Assembly: GCF_900240845.1 (NCBI RefSeq)
Contig: NZ_OERU01000001.1
Location: forward strand, 641,079-705,078
Reading direction: 5' to 3'
Length of the DNA: 64,000 bases
Source of the DNA: Peptostreptococcus faecalis
Lineage (GTDB): Bacteria > Bacillota > Clostridia > Peptostreptococcales > Peptostreptococcaceae
Shown here: one piece after another, positions 9,324 to 18,447 of the stretch
Position numbering within the stretch: the first letter of the stretch is position 1
How the letters are laid out: every line of letters starts with the position of its first letter
The notes under the pieces: model-generated
Seen by the model: only the letters and a program-made list of their open reading frames with translations
What the model was told of the DNA's origin: nothing
Database searches by the model: none
Position numbers and translations under genes: made by a program

Positions 9324-9375
9324 AAAGTAGCCGATAATTATAAATTTCAGGTATAGATTATCGGCTACTTTTTTA
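9324..9375. terminator. Bidirectional terminator between convergent genes
   Basis: AAAGTAGCCGATAAT pairs with ATTATCGGCTACTTT around an 18-base loop and is followed by a T-run. A-run and T-run flanks let it serve both the aldehyde dehydrogenase and the convergent flavoprotein gene. Confidence 0.9.
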
Positions 9376-9383
9376 TTATAAAA

Positions 9384-10604
9384 TTATAGGTGTATATTGT
9401 TTTTTTCTAGAGCTTTCGACCAAATTTTATTCAAAAGATTTTTATATTCAGGTGCAGGTAGATGTCCATCTGTCAAAATGTCTCTATAATCAACAGTATA
9501 ATCATAATTAAGTATATTTTTACTTAATTCGATTAAAGCATTGTAAACTTCTATAGCATTTTTATCACTTTTTATATCGATCTTTGGATTAGCATATAAA
9601 GGTCCAGCACCTATTCCTAATCCTTGGCACCAAGATAAACCATTTTCATTACAAAATGCTTGTAGTTCCTTGATTGAATGTCTATTATTAGAACCGTGTA
9701 TAAGACCGCAATTTAAAAGTGAGGAAATTTTTATCTTTTTTAATCTATTACATAAGTCAGGATTATTTTGCTTAAATTGACTTAAGTAATCTGTAATTAT
9801 TTTTAAATTTTCTATTATGTGTGAAGGAGAAGAGTCTACATAAATACCAAAAGAAATTATTATGTGGTCAAATTTTAGTAAACCAATAATGGAGTCTTCA
9901 TCTATTTGATTTGAACCATTCCAGTACTGTTTTTCTATATATAGCCCAGTATTGGATTGATATTCTAAAATTTCAATTAGTTTGTTTGAAAAAAATTCCG
10001 AACTGCTTTTTTTACCTTTTGAGCTAGCATTAATCACAACGATATTTTTATACGCATCATCTGAAAGTAGATCGAAATTTTGTGTATCGATTTTTATTTC
10101 TTTGAAATTGTAATTAATTATTTCCCCTCCTGAATGTTTCACTGCAGTTTCGAGATCTGGAACAAAGGTAACAGTGTGATCTTCTACAAAATAATTTATG
10201 CATATATCAGAAGCAAGGGATATGATTTCTTCTTTTTGTTTCGGAGTACAATTTCCATAAAAAACAAAATTTACTTTAAAGGCGTGCTCATATCTTTTTT
10301 TATGACGAATATCATCACCCCTTTGCATCATAAACACATCAAGGTAGGGTACACCTCTGTCTAAAAGCCTTTTAATTTGGTACGAAAAACCTAAAAAACA
10401 GACTTCGCTGATAAGTGTAACAGAGTCGAATTCAGTCAATTTAGCTCCATATTTTTGTGCTTTATCAGGTATTACACAAGTACCTGGAGTTTTTACCCAA
10501 CATCCTACGCAACCCATGCACGGCTTAATATCTTTTGAATCAACTACCGTTACATTTTCTGGAAATATAACTGAATCAGTATTTTCAACTAGAACTAATT
10601 TCAT
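9384..10604 (-). CDS. Tandem flavodoxin-fold (NADPH-dependent FMN reductase-like) protein
   Basis: The 406 residues look like two flavodoxin-like folds joined together. The first half has KPCMGCVGCWVKTPGTCVIPD, the cysteine-rich loop seen in FMN reductases and iron-sulfur flavoproteins, and then SEVCFLGFSYQIKRLLDR. The second half begins again near residue 187 with a strand plus phosphate loop, IVVINASSKGKKSS, and continues with HIIISFGIYVDSSPSHI. The N-terminal strand lacks the usual phosphate-binding loop. No signal peptide is seen. It probably carries out flavin-dependent reduction of an unknown substrate. It is monocistronic and convergent to the aldehyde dehydrogenase. Confidence 0.75.
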   Translation of the reverse strand: MKLVLVENTDSVIFPENVTVVDSKDIKPCMGCVGCWVKTPGTCVIPDKAQKYGAKLTEFDSVTLISEVCFLGFSYQIKRLLDRGVPYLDVFMMQRGDDIRHKKRYEHAFKVNFVFYGNCTPKQKEEIISLASDICINYFVEDHTVTFVPDLETAVKHSGGEIINYNFKEIKIDTQNFDLLSDDAYKNIVVINASSKGKKSSSEFFSNKLIEILEYQSNTGLYIEKQYWNGSNQIDEDSIIGLLKFDHIIISFGIYVDSSPSHIIENLKIITDYLSQFKQNNPDLCNRLKKIKISSLLNCGLIHGSNNRHSIKELQAFCNENGLSWCQGLGIGAGPLYANPKIDIKSDKNAIEVYNALIELSKNILNYDYTVDYRDILTDGHLPAPEYKNLLNKIWSKALEKNNIHL

Positions 10605-10695
10605 TAATTTTCTCCTTTCAGAAAATAAAAAATCATATTTTTTGATAAAATCTATATATTTGAATTATATCATGAAAACTTAGAAGGTGTCAGTA

Positions 10696-10724
10696 TTGGA
10701 GTTTTTTGGGTATAGTAGTATAAT
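10696..10724 (+). promoter_or_regulatory. Promoter for the MBL-fold gene
   Basis: TTGGAG at 10696-10701 and TATAAT at 10719-10724 are separated by 17 bases, 50 bases before the coding start. Confidence 0.62.
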
Positions 10725-10773
10725 TAGACATAATGATAAATTTAAAAGCGTATTTTGAATATAGGAGGAAATT

Positions 10774-11469
10774 ATGAATTTAAAATATATACACCACAGC
10801 GGATTTTTATTGAAAATGGATAACTGTAATATAATATTCGATTATTTTAAAGGTGAAGTAGAGGAATTAGATAAGAAAAAAAGACTTTATGTTTTTTGCT
10901 CGCATGCGCATCCAGATCATTTTAATGAGAATATATTTAATATGTTCAGAAATTATGATGATGTGTTTTTTATACTTTCAGATGACATTAAACCTTCTGA
11001 TAGTGAAAATGCTAAATTGGCATATTATGTTGCTCCAAACAAAAAGTATAATATTGGAGATATAAATATAGAAACTTTTGAGAGTACAGATGAAGGAGTA
11101 GCCTTTCTGATCGAAGTAGAAAATAAGGTTGTATATCATGCTGGAGACCTTAACTGGTGGACATGGGTAGGATTTGAAAGTGAAGAAGAATTTGATATAA
11201 TGACAGATAGATTTAAAAGAGAGATTGAGAAAATAAAAAATAAAAATATCGACTTGGCTATGGTACCTCTTGATCCAAGACAAGGGGAAAGGTATGACTG
11301 GGGTCTTAGCTATTTTTTAGAGATGACAAACACTAAAAATATTGTGCCTATGCATCTTTGGAATAAATACAATATTATCGATGATTTTGTAAAAGCACAT
11401 AAAGATTTAGCTGAAAAAAGCAATATTATAAAGACAGATGAAACAGTAAATGACGGTATTGATATATAA
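10774..11469 (+). CDS. Metallo-beta-lactamase-fold hydrolase (UlaG-like)
   Basis: The 231-residue cytosolic protein contains the binuclear metal motif HAHPDH near residue 47 and later ligands in VYHAGDLNWW and VPMHLWNK. The fold is shared by lactonases, nucleases and phosphodiesterases, so the substrate is not determinable. The IHHSGFLLK opening resembles the UlaG-like branch. The start follows an AGGAGG site. It ends 48 bases before polC with no terminator, so its promoter may also serve polC. Confidence 0.88.
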   Translation: MNLKYIHHSGFLLKMDNCNIIFDYFKGEVEELDKKKRLYVFCSHAHPDHFNENIFNMFRNYDDVFFILSDDIKPSDSENAKLAYYVAPNKKYNIGDINIETFESTDEGVAFLIEVENKVVYHAGDLNWWTWVGFESEEEFDIMTDRFKREIEKIKNKNIDLAMVPLDPRQGERYDWGLSYFLEMTNTKNIVPMHLWNKYNIIDDFVKAHKDLAEKSNIIKTDETVNDGIDI

Positions 11470-11517
11470 AAATTTAAAAAAATTTGATAGTAGCTATAAA
11501 AAGTAGGAGGTGATATT

Positions 11518-14500
11518 TTGCAGAATTTTATATCATTTTTAGCAGAAATTGGAATAGAAAATGAAAATTTAACAAGAGGTTTTGAAGATGTAGAAATATA
11601 TAAAACAGTTTACAATAAATTTGATGGTAAGTGCTTTATTTACATAAAGTCAAAAAATATATTGCTAAATGATAGGCTAGAAAGAATAAAAAATGAAATA
11701 ACAAAGAAAATGTGTCCTCCTTTGAATTCAGTTAGGCTAATAGTCAAAGTCGACGGTATAAAAAAGAAATCAATTCAGAGTACTTTAAAAAAATATTGGA
11801 ATAATATATTTTACCTTATAAAAAGGGAAACACCTTCAATATTGGCATTTGGTGATACTTTAGAGCATTTATTTGTAGAAAATACATTGAAGATAAAAGT
11901 TCCAAATGAATTTATTTACCAGCGTTTTGAACAAAAAGAAATTGCAAAAAAAATACAACACATGATACTAGAGGAGTTAGGTATTGAAATAAATATTAAA
12001 ATTGAAGTAGCGAAGAAAAATCTAAATGTATCAGATGATATTGAAAAAATAATACAACGGCAAGAACATGAAACAAATAAGATAATATCTCAGATTCAAT
12101 TTGGAAAGCCGGAGACGAGTGATACTGAAGAAAAATATACGGTGAGCTATGAGATAGATCCAGATATTATTTATGGAGAGAGAATGTCTGGATATGTAAA
12201 AGAGATGAAAGATATAGATGAAAAATCTAGAACAATATGTGTAGTTGGAAGTGTTTTTGAAACTAATATTAAGGAATTAAGAAACGGTAAAACGATATAC
12301 AGTATTTACTTGACCGATAATACAGGGGCTATATGTTGCAAGGTCTACTTAAATGACATGAACAAAGAAAAAGTCACATCTCAAACTAAAGTAGGATCAT
12401 ACCTTAGAATAATGGGAGATATAATAAAAAACCATTATACTGATGAAATTGAGTTGACTATTACTACAATAAAAAAAGAAAAGAAAGAAGAAAGAAAGGA
12501 CAACTCAAAAGAAAAAAGAGTGGAGTTGCATGCGCATACTCAAATGTCAGCTATGGACTCGATTGTGTCGGTAAAATCATTGATAAACAAGGCACAAAGT
12601 TGGGGACACAAGGCTATAGCAATCACCGACCACGGAGTTGTACAAGCTTTCCCCGACGCAATGAACGCATCAAAAGGATCAGATATAAAAGTAATATATG
12701 GAGTTGAAGCGTATTTGGTAGATGATGATAAAGATATAATTCAAAATGCTAATAATTTAGATTTTGATCAAAAGTTTGTTGTTTTTGATATAGAAACTAC
12801 TGGATTTTCTCCAACCAATGATAATATAACAGAAATTGGAGCAGTTTTAATTGAAAATGGTTCAATTAAAGATCAATTCAGTAGTTTTGTAAATCCTAAG
12901 ATGGATATTCCATATAAAGTTCAAGAAATTACAGGAATAACAAATGAGATGGTAGAAGATGCTCCTCCAATTGAAGAAGTGTTATCTGATTTTATGAATT
13001 TTTCAAAAGAAGCTGTGTTTGTAGCTCATAATGCTGATTTTGATACAGGATTTATATCACAAAAATGTAAAGAAATCGGAATAGATTACAATCATGAAAA
13101 AATAGATACATTGATGTTGGCAAGAATTCTATTAACTGATTTGAAGAAATTTTCTTTAGACAAAGTTTCAAAAGAGCTAGGTATAAGTTTAAAAGGTCAT
13201 CATAGAGCTGTTAATGATGCTGCTGCTACTGCAGAAATTTTCATCAAATTTATTGATATATTTAAAAAAGCTGGATTAGAGAAATTATCTGAAGTAAATC
13301 AAAAATACGGTAAAATTGATTTTACAAAAATCAGACCTACACATGCGACAATATATGCTCTTAATAACGTAGGATTGAAAAATTTGTATAGAATTATATC
13401 TGATTCTCATATAAATCATTTTTATAAATCACCTAGAATATTAAAGAGCTTTTTATCAGAGAATAGGGACGGACTTTTTATTGGAACGGCTTGTTCTAGT
13501 GGCGAATTATTCAATGCAGTCCAACGTAATAAAAGTGAAAAAGAAATTGAAGAAATAATGAAATTTTATGATTTTATAGAGATAATGCCTGTGGAGAATA
13601 ATTTGTACTTAGTTTCTAATGGAGAGGTTAAGGACGAAGAAGAGTTAAGGGACATAAATAGAAAATTGGTCGAGTATGGAGAAAAATTTGGAAAGTTAGT
13701 AGTAGCTACTGGTGATGTTCATATGTTAGAACCATATGAGAGTATTTTTAGAGATGTGCTTCGTTATTCTCAAGGTTTTTCGCATAAAAATTCTGTTGAA
13801 AAATTATATTTTAGAACGACTGATGAGATGCTAGAAGAATTTAGTTACCTTGGAGAAGAAAAGGCGTATGAAGTAGTTATTACAAATAGTAATTTAATAG
13901 CTGATAAATTTGAAAATATTAAGCCGATTCCAAGTGAGACTTATCCTCCGATTATAGAAGGATCCGATGAAAAACTGAGAGAAATGTGCTTTGAAAAAGC
14001 GTATAGTATATATGGGAATCCTCTCCCAGAGATTGTTGAGGCACGTTTGGATAGAGAGTTAAATTCAATTATTGGTAATGGATATGCAGTAATGTATATA
14101 ATAGCTAACAAGCTGGTTGCAAAATCAATGTCAGATGGATATTTAGTTGGATCGAGAGGTTCGGTTGGATCTTCTTTTGCAGCAACTATGAGTGATATTA
14201 CAGAAGTTAATCCATTACCAGCCCACTATGTTTGTCCGAATTGTAAATATAGTCACTTTTTTGGAGTTGGTGAATGGGGTTCTGGTATAGATTTACCAAA
14301 CAAAAAATGTCCAGAGTGTGGTACTGATCTTATAAAAGATGGCCATGACATACCATTTGAAGTATTTCTTGGATTTGAAGGAGACAAAGAACCAGATATT
14401 GATTTGAACTTCTCAGGAGTATATCAGCCTACAATACATAAATATACAGAAGATCTATTCGGAGAGGGATATACATATAGAGCGGGGACTATTGGTACTG

Positions 14501-15816
14501 TAAAAGATAAAACTGCTTTTGGTTATGTAAAAAAGTATTCTGATGAAAATTACCTAGATTTTACTATGGCGGAAAAAAATAGGCTGATGCATGGTTGTAC
14601 AGGTGTTAAAAAAACATCAGGGCAGCATCCGGGCGGTGTAATGGTAATACCTGATTATAAGGATGTGCATGACTTTACTCCAATTCAGTATCCTGCAAAC
14701 GACAAAACATCAGGCGTAATCACAACACATTTTGACTACCACTCAATAAGTGGTAGAATACTAAAACTAGATATCCTAGGACACGACGGTCCTACTATTA
14801 TAAGGATGCTTGAAGATATGACTGGAATCAAAATAACGGATATACCACTTGATGATCCAGAAACTATGTCTCTTTTTACTTCGACAAAAGCACTTGGTGT
14901 GACAGAAGAAGAAATTGGGTCACCAGTGGGGAGTTTAGCCATTCCGGAATTTGGAACAAAGTTTACTAGGCAAATGCTAGTAGATACAAAACCAACTACA
15001 TTTGCAGAACTAGTAAGAATCGCAGGACTATCACATGGTACTGACGTTTGGCTAAATAACGCACAAGATTTGGTGAGAGGTAATGTAGTTGGTCTGAAGG
15101 ATGTAATATCAACTAGAGATGATATTATGAACTATTTAATTTTTAGCGGACTAAAGCCGAAGATGGCCTTTACGATTATGGAAAGTGTAAGAAAAGGTAA
15201 GGGGTTAAAACCAGAATTTGAAGAAGCTATGAAGGAAAATGAAGTACCGAGCTGGTATATAGATTCTTGTAAAAAAATCAAATACATGTTCCCCAAAGCA
15301 CATGCGGTAGCCTATGTAATGACATCGTTTAGAATAGCGTATTGTAAGGTGAATTACCCAGAAGCTTTCTACGCTACATATTTTACAACAAAAGTTGAAG
15401 ATTTTGATATTGAGTTAATAAAAAAAGGGATAGATGTAGTTAAGAAAAAGATTGAAGAGATAAGAGAACTTGGAAATCAGGCTACAACAAAAGAGAACAG
15501 TCAATTGACAATATTAGAAGTAGTGGTAGAAATGTATGCAAGAGGCATAGAATTTATGAATGTAGATTTATATAAGTCAGATGCAAGTGAGTTTAAAATA
15601 TTAGATAAAGGAAAAATTCTTCCTCCGATGGTTTCTCTTCAAGGAATGGGCGAAAATGCGGCAATAAATATCATAGAAGAAAGAAAAAATGGAGAGTTCT
15701 TATCAAAAGAAGATTTGATTTCTAGAACTAAGATATCTAAAACTGTGGTAGAGAAGTTGAGTGAGCATGGAAGTTTAGATGGTATGAGTGAAAAAAATCA
15801 GATATCATTTTTCTAA
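11518..15816 (+). CDS. polC: DNA polymerase III alpha subunit, PolC type
   Basis: This is the Gram-positive replicative polymerase with built-in proofreading. The 1432 residues match the PolC length. In order: an N-terminal region, an OB fold (about 215-320), a PHP domain opening with HAHTQMSAMDSI near 340, the inserted DEDDh exonuclease starting VVFDIETTGFSP near 421, the zinc-binding CPNC and CPEC pairs near 907-935, the catalytic aspartates in EPDIDLNFS near 960, and a C-terminal finger/helix-hairpin-helix region. Translation starts at a TTG eight bases after a perfect AGGAGGTGAT site. It shares a transcript with, or follows, the MBL gene. Confidence 0.98.
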   Translation: MQNFISFLAEIGIENENLTRGFEDVEIYKTVYNKFDGKCFIYIKSKNILLNDRLERIKNEITKKMCPPLNSVRLIVKVDGIKKKSIQSTLKKYWNNIFYLIKRETPSILAFGDTLEHLFVENTLKIKVPNEFIYQRFEQKEIAKKIQHMILEELGIEINIKIEVAKKNLNVSDDIEKIIQRQEHETNKIISQIQFGKPETSDTEEKYTVSYEIDPDIIYGERMSGYVKEMKDIDEKSRTICVVGSVFETNIKELRNGKTIYSIYLTDNTGAICCKVYLNDMNKEKVTSQTKVGSYLRIMGDIIKNHYTDEIELTITTIKKEKKEERKDNSKEKRVELHAHTQMSAMDSIVSVKSLINKAQSWGHKAIAITDHGVVQAFPDAMNASKGSDIKVIYGVEAYLVDDDKDIIQNANNLDFDQKFVVFDIETTGFSPTNDNITEIGAVLIENGSIKDQFSSFVNPKMDIPYKVQEITGITNEMVEDAPPIEEVLSDFMNFSKEAVFVAHNADFDTGFISQKCKEIGIDYNHEKIDTLMLARILLTDLKKFSLDKVSKELGISLKGHHRAVNDAAATAEIFIKFIDIFKKAGLEKLSEVNQKYGKIDFTKIRPTHATIYALNNVGLKNLYRIISDSHINHFYKSPRILKSFLSENRDGLFIGTACSSGELFNAVQRNKSEKEIEEIMKFYDFIEIMPVENNLYLVSNGEVKDEEELRDINRKLVEYGEKFGKLVVATGDVHMLEPYESIFRDVLRYSQGFSHKNSVEKLYFRTTDEMLEEFSYLGEEKAYEVVITNSNLIADKFENIKPIPSETYPPIIEGSDEKLREMCFEKAYSIYGNPLPEIVEARLDRELNSIIGNGYAVMYIIANKLVAKSMSDGYLVGSRGSVGSSFAATMSDITEVNPLPAHYVCPNCKYSHFFGVGEWGSGIDLPNKKCPECGTDLIKDGHDIPFEVFLGFEGDKEPDIDLNFSGVYQPTIHKYTEDLFGEGYTYRAGTIGTVKDKTAFGYVKKYSDENYLDFTMAEKNRLMHGCTGVKKTSGQHPGGVMVIPDYKDVHDFTPIQYPANDKTSGVITTHFDYHSISGRILKLDILGHDGPTIIRMLEDMTGIKITDIPLDDPETMSLFTSTKALGVTEEEIGSPVGSLAIPEFGTKFTRQMLVDTKPTTFAELVRIAGLSHGTDVWLNNAQDLVRGNVVGLKDVISTRDDIMNYLIFSGLKPKMAFTIMESVRKGKGLKPEFEEAMKENEVPSWYIDSCKKIKYMFPKAHAVAYVMTSFRIAYCKVNYPEAFYATYFTTKVEDFDIELIKKGIDVVKKKIEEIRELGNQATTKENSQLTILEVVVEMYARGIEFMNVDLYKSDASEFKILDKGKILPPMVSLQGMGENAAINIIEERKNGEFLSKEDLISRTKISKTVVEKLSEHGSLDGMSEKNQISFF

Positions 15817-15868
15817 AAAATATAAATTTAATATGTAAAGTAAATGCTATATAAACTATGGTGAAAAG

Positions 15869-15898
15869 TAGACAAATCAATACTTTACATGATATAAT
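15869..15898 (+). promoter_or_regulatory. Promoter of efp
   Basis: TAGACA at 15869-15874 and TATAAT at 15893-15898 are separated by 18 bases, about 40 bases before the efp start. Confidence 0.6.
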
Positions 15899-15939
15899 CA
15901 TCTAGTATAGATAACTAATGAAAAATTGGAGGATGTGAA

Positions 15940-16503
15940 ATGGTAACAGCAAGTGATTTTAGAAAAGGTGTAACTTTTGAAAAAGATGGACAGCCTTGTT
16001 TAGTTGTAGATTTTCAGCATGTTAAACCAGGTAAAGGTGCTGCCTTTGTAAGAACAAAGTATAAAAATTTAATAACTGGAGCTATTAGAGAAGAAGCTTT
16101 TAATCCAAGTGATAAATTCCCTAAGGCAAATATTGAAACTAAGCAAATGCAGTATTTGTATAGTGATGGAGAATTATATTATTTCATGGATGAGGAAACT
16201 TTTGATCAGATTCCTCTTAATTATGAGCAGGTGGAAGATGCAATTAAGTTCTTGAAAGAAAATGATGTTACTACTATAAGATTCTATCAAGGATCACCTT
16301 TCCAAGTTGAAGGTCCAAACTTTGTTGAGTTAGAGATTATAGAAACTGAGCCGGGAATAAAGGGTGATACTGCAAGTAATGTTACAAAATCTGCTACAGT
16401 TGAAACTGGAGCAATAGTTCATGTACCTTTATTCATTAACGTTGGAGATAAGGTTAAAATAGACACTAGAACGGGCGAATATCTATCAAGAGTTAACAAT
16501 TAA
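15940..16503 (+). CDS. efp: Elongation factor P
   Basis: EF-P rescues ribosomes stalled on polyproline stretches. The 187 residues have the three-barrel length. The loop [15 protein letters not shown] carries the lysine at the tip that contacts the peptidyl-tRNA and is modified in many bacteria. The C-terminal signature [27 protein letters not shown] is split here only by description. A GGAGG site precedes the ATG. It has its own promoter and terminator, so it is monocistronic. Confidence 0.98.
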   Translation: MVTASDFRKGVTFEKDGQPCLVVDFQHVKPGKGAAFVRTKYKNLITGAIREEAFNPSDKFPKANIETKQMQYLYSDGELYYFMDEETFDQIPLNYEQVEDAIKFLKENDVTTIRFYQGSPFQVEGPNFVELEIIETEPGIKGDTASNVTKSATVETGAIVHVPLFINVGDKVKIDTRTGEYLSRVNN

Positions 16504-16511
16504 TCATATTT

Positions 16512-16545
16512 AAAAATACCTGTAAACACAACAGGTATTTTTATT
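16512..16545 (+). terminator. Terminator after efp
   Basis: AAAAATACCTGT pairs with ACAGGTATTTTT around a short loop, followed by further T bases. Confidence 0.88.
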
Positions 16546-16654
16546 TTTTAATAGGAGAGGATTTTATTATTATGATGCTCTGCTATTAAAAAATTTTTAA
16601 GACCACAATTTGAAATTTAAACAATTTATATTAAAAATAATGGGGTGAAAATAG

Positions 16655-17365
16655 ATGGCATCACTAAGAGATGTAATGGAACAGAATATAAATCTTTTTG
16701 AAAAAAAAATAGAATATAAATTTAAGGATAGAGAATATATACAAGCTGCACTTACACATTCTTCATTTGCAAATGAGCATAAAGAATTCAAATACAATGA
16801 AAGACTTGAATTTCTAGGAGATTCAGTATTGGGATTGGTTGTAAGTGATTATTTATTTAGTACAAATGAAAATTTGCCAGAGGGAAAACTGACAAAAATA
16901 AGGGCAAGTTTGGTATGTGAAGAATCGTTAAGTATAGTAGCTAAAAAAATGGATCTTGGGAAATATTTATTTCTTGGAAAAGGAGAAAAAATATCTGGAG
17001 GAAGAAATAGAGATTCGATATTGGCAGATGCAACTGAAGCTGTTATAGCAGCTATATATATGGATGGAGGATTCGAAAGAGCTAAAAAATTTATTTTAGA
17101 TAATTTAGAATCTACAATGAAAAAAACGATTGATGGAAATATTTTTAAAGATTATAAGACTATTTTGCAAGAAATAGTACAGGGAAATAATGGTAAAATA
17201 ACTTATAAACTTATAAGCGAGAAAGGTCCTGACCATAATAAGGAATTTGAAATGCAAGTAAGAAAAGGCACGGAAATACTAGGATCGGGAGTAGGAAAAA
17301 ACAAAAAGGAAGCAGAAAAAGAGGCAGCAAAAAATGCTCTTATAAATATGGGAGAAAAGATATAA
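16655..17365 (+). CDS. rnc: Ribonuclease III
   Basis: The enzyme cleaves double-stranded RNA in rRNA and mRNA processing. The 236 residues carry the signature NERLEFLGDSVLGLVV near position 47-62, the second catalytic acidic patch ADATEAVIAAIYMDGG, and a C-terminal double-stranded RNA-binding domain ending GVGKNKKEAEKEAAKNAL. The last base of its stop overlaps the ATG of the next gene, so the two are translationally coupled. It heads the conserved rnc-radical SAM-smc-ftsY run. Confidence 0.97.
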   Translation: MASLRDVMEQNINLFEKKIEYKFKDREYIQAALTHSSFANEHKEFKYNERLEFLGDSVLGLVVSDYLFSTNENLPEGKLTKIRASLVCEESLSIVAKKMDLGKYLFLGKGEKISGGRNRDSILADATEAVIAAIYMDGGFERAKKFILDNLESTMKKTIDGNIFKDYKTILQEIVQGNNGKITYKLISEKGPDHNKEFEMQVRKGTEILGSGVGKNKKEAEKEAAKNALINMGEKI

Positions 17366-18432
17366 TGAAAAAGAAAATTATACCTATTTTTGTTCCACAT
17401 CAAGGATGTCCTCATGATTGCATATTTTGTAATCAAAAAAAAATAACAGGTATATCAACAGATATGACAGATGAAAAATCAAGGGAAATTATTGAAGAGG
17501 CCCTTGAAACTATAGAAGATAATACTAATATTGAAATAGCTTTTTTTGGAGGAAGTTTTACCGCTATAGAGAAAAGCAAGCAAATTGAACTTTTATCTGT
17601 TGCTAGAGAATATAAGAATAGAGGGATAGTTAATGATATTAGGCTTTCGACTAGACCTGATTGTATTGATTATGAAGAGCTAAGCTTACTGAAAGAATAT
17701 GGTGTGACAGTAATTGAATTAGGAGTCCAGTCCATGGATGAAGACGTTTTGATTAAGAGCATTAGAGGGCATAAAAAAGAAGTAGTTAAGAGCAGTTCTG
17801 AATTGATAAAAAAAGCAGGTTTTAAACTAGGATTACAGATGATGATAGGATTGCCATCGGATAGTGAAGAAAAATGTATTAAAACTGCGAAAGATTTCGT
17901 AAACATTGGACCAGACTTTGTGAGAATATATCCTACATTAGTAATAAAAGAAACATTACTGGAAAAAAATTATATTGAAGGAAGTTATATTCCTTTTAGT
18001 GTTGAAAAAGCAGTAGATATAGCAAAAAAGTTGATGGTTCTATTCTATATAAATAATATAGATGTTATCAGAGTTGGTCTACAAGCAACTGATGATATCC
18101 AAATGGGGATAGATGTAGTAGCAGGACCATACCACCCTGCATTTAGAGAATTGGTACAATCAAGGATAATTAGAGATTATATTGATATAATAGTTCCTAA
18201 AAAATTTGAAAATATTATAATTTATTCTGAGAATAAAAACATATCCTCTATTGTTGGGAATAAAAGATGCAATAGAAAATATATAAATGAAAAATATAAG
18301 GCAAAATTTAAGACAGTTGCCGATAACACTTTGATAGATGAGATAAAAATAGAGGTTGATGGAAAAAATATTAGTGAGTCAAGTTTTGCAGAAATATTTT
18401 TCAAACTCGGTCATGAATATAAATTATGCTAG
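17365..18432 (+). CDS. Radical SAM protein, Elp3-like
   Basis: The 355-residue protein begins with PHQGCPHDCIFCNQKKITG, in which CPHDCIFC is the CxxxCxxC iron-sulfur site of radical SAM enzymes. FFGGSFTAI and ELGVQSMDEDVL are the usual SAM-binding strands. Sequence style is close to the catalytic half of Elp3, but no acetyltransferase domain follows. The gene sits between rnc and smc in many clostridia, which supports a core role, probably RNA modification, but the substrate is unknown. It overlaps rnc by one base and ends just before the smc ribosome site. Confidence 0.88.
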   Translation: MKKKIIPIFVPHQGCPHDCIFCNQKKITGISTDMTDEKSREIIEEALETIEDNTNIEIAFFGGSFTAIEKSKQIELLSVAREYKNRGIVNDIRLSTRPDCIDYEELSLLKEYGVTVIELGVQSMDEDVLIKSIRGHKKEVVKSSSELIKKAGFKLGLQMMIGLPSDSEEKCIKTAKDFVNIGPDFVRIYPTLVIKETLLEKNYIEGSYIPFSVEKAVDIAKKLMVLFYINNIDVIRVGLQATDDIQMGIDVVAGPYHPAFRELVQSRIIRDYIDIIVPKKFENIIIYSENKNISSIVGNKRCNRKYINEKYKAKFKTVADNTLIDEIKIEVDGKNISESSFAEIFFKLGHEYKLC

Positions 18433-18447
18433 TTGAAAGGAGATAGG

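Noticed and set aside
18433-18447. Upstream TTG start for smc, and analogous early starts for thyA, topA, alaS, rimM, rbgA and fur
   Set aside because: In most cases the ribosome site lies between the early codon and the chosen start. For rimM, topA and rbgA the extension overlaps a hairpin or the previous gene.
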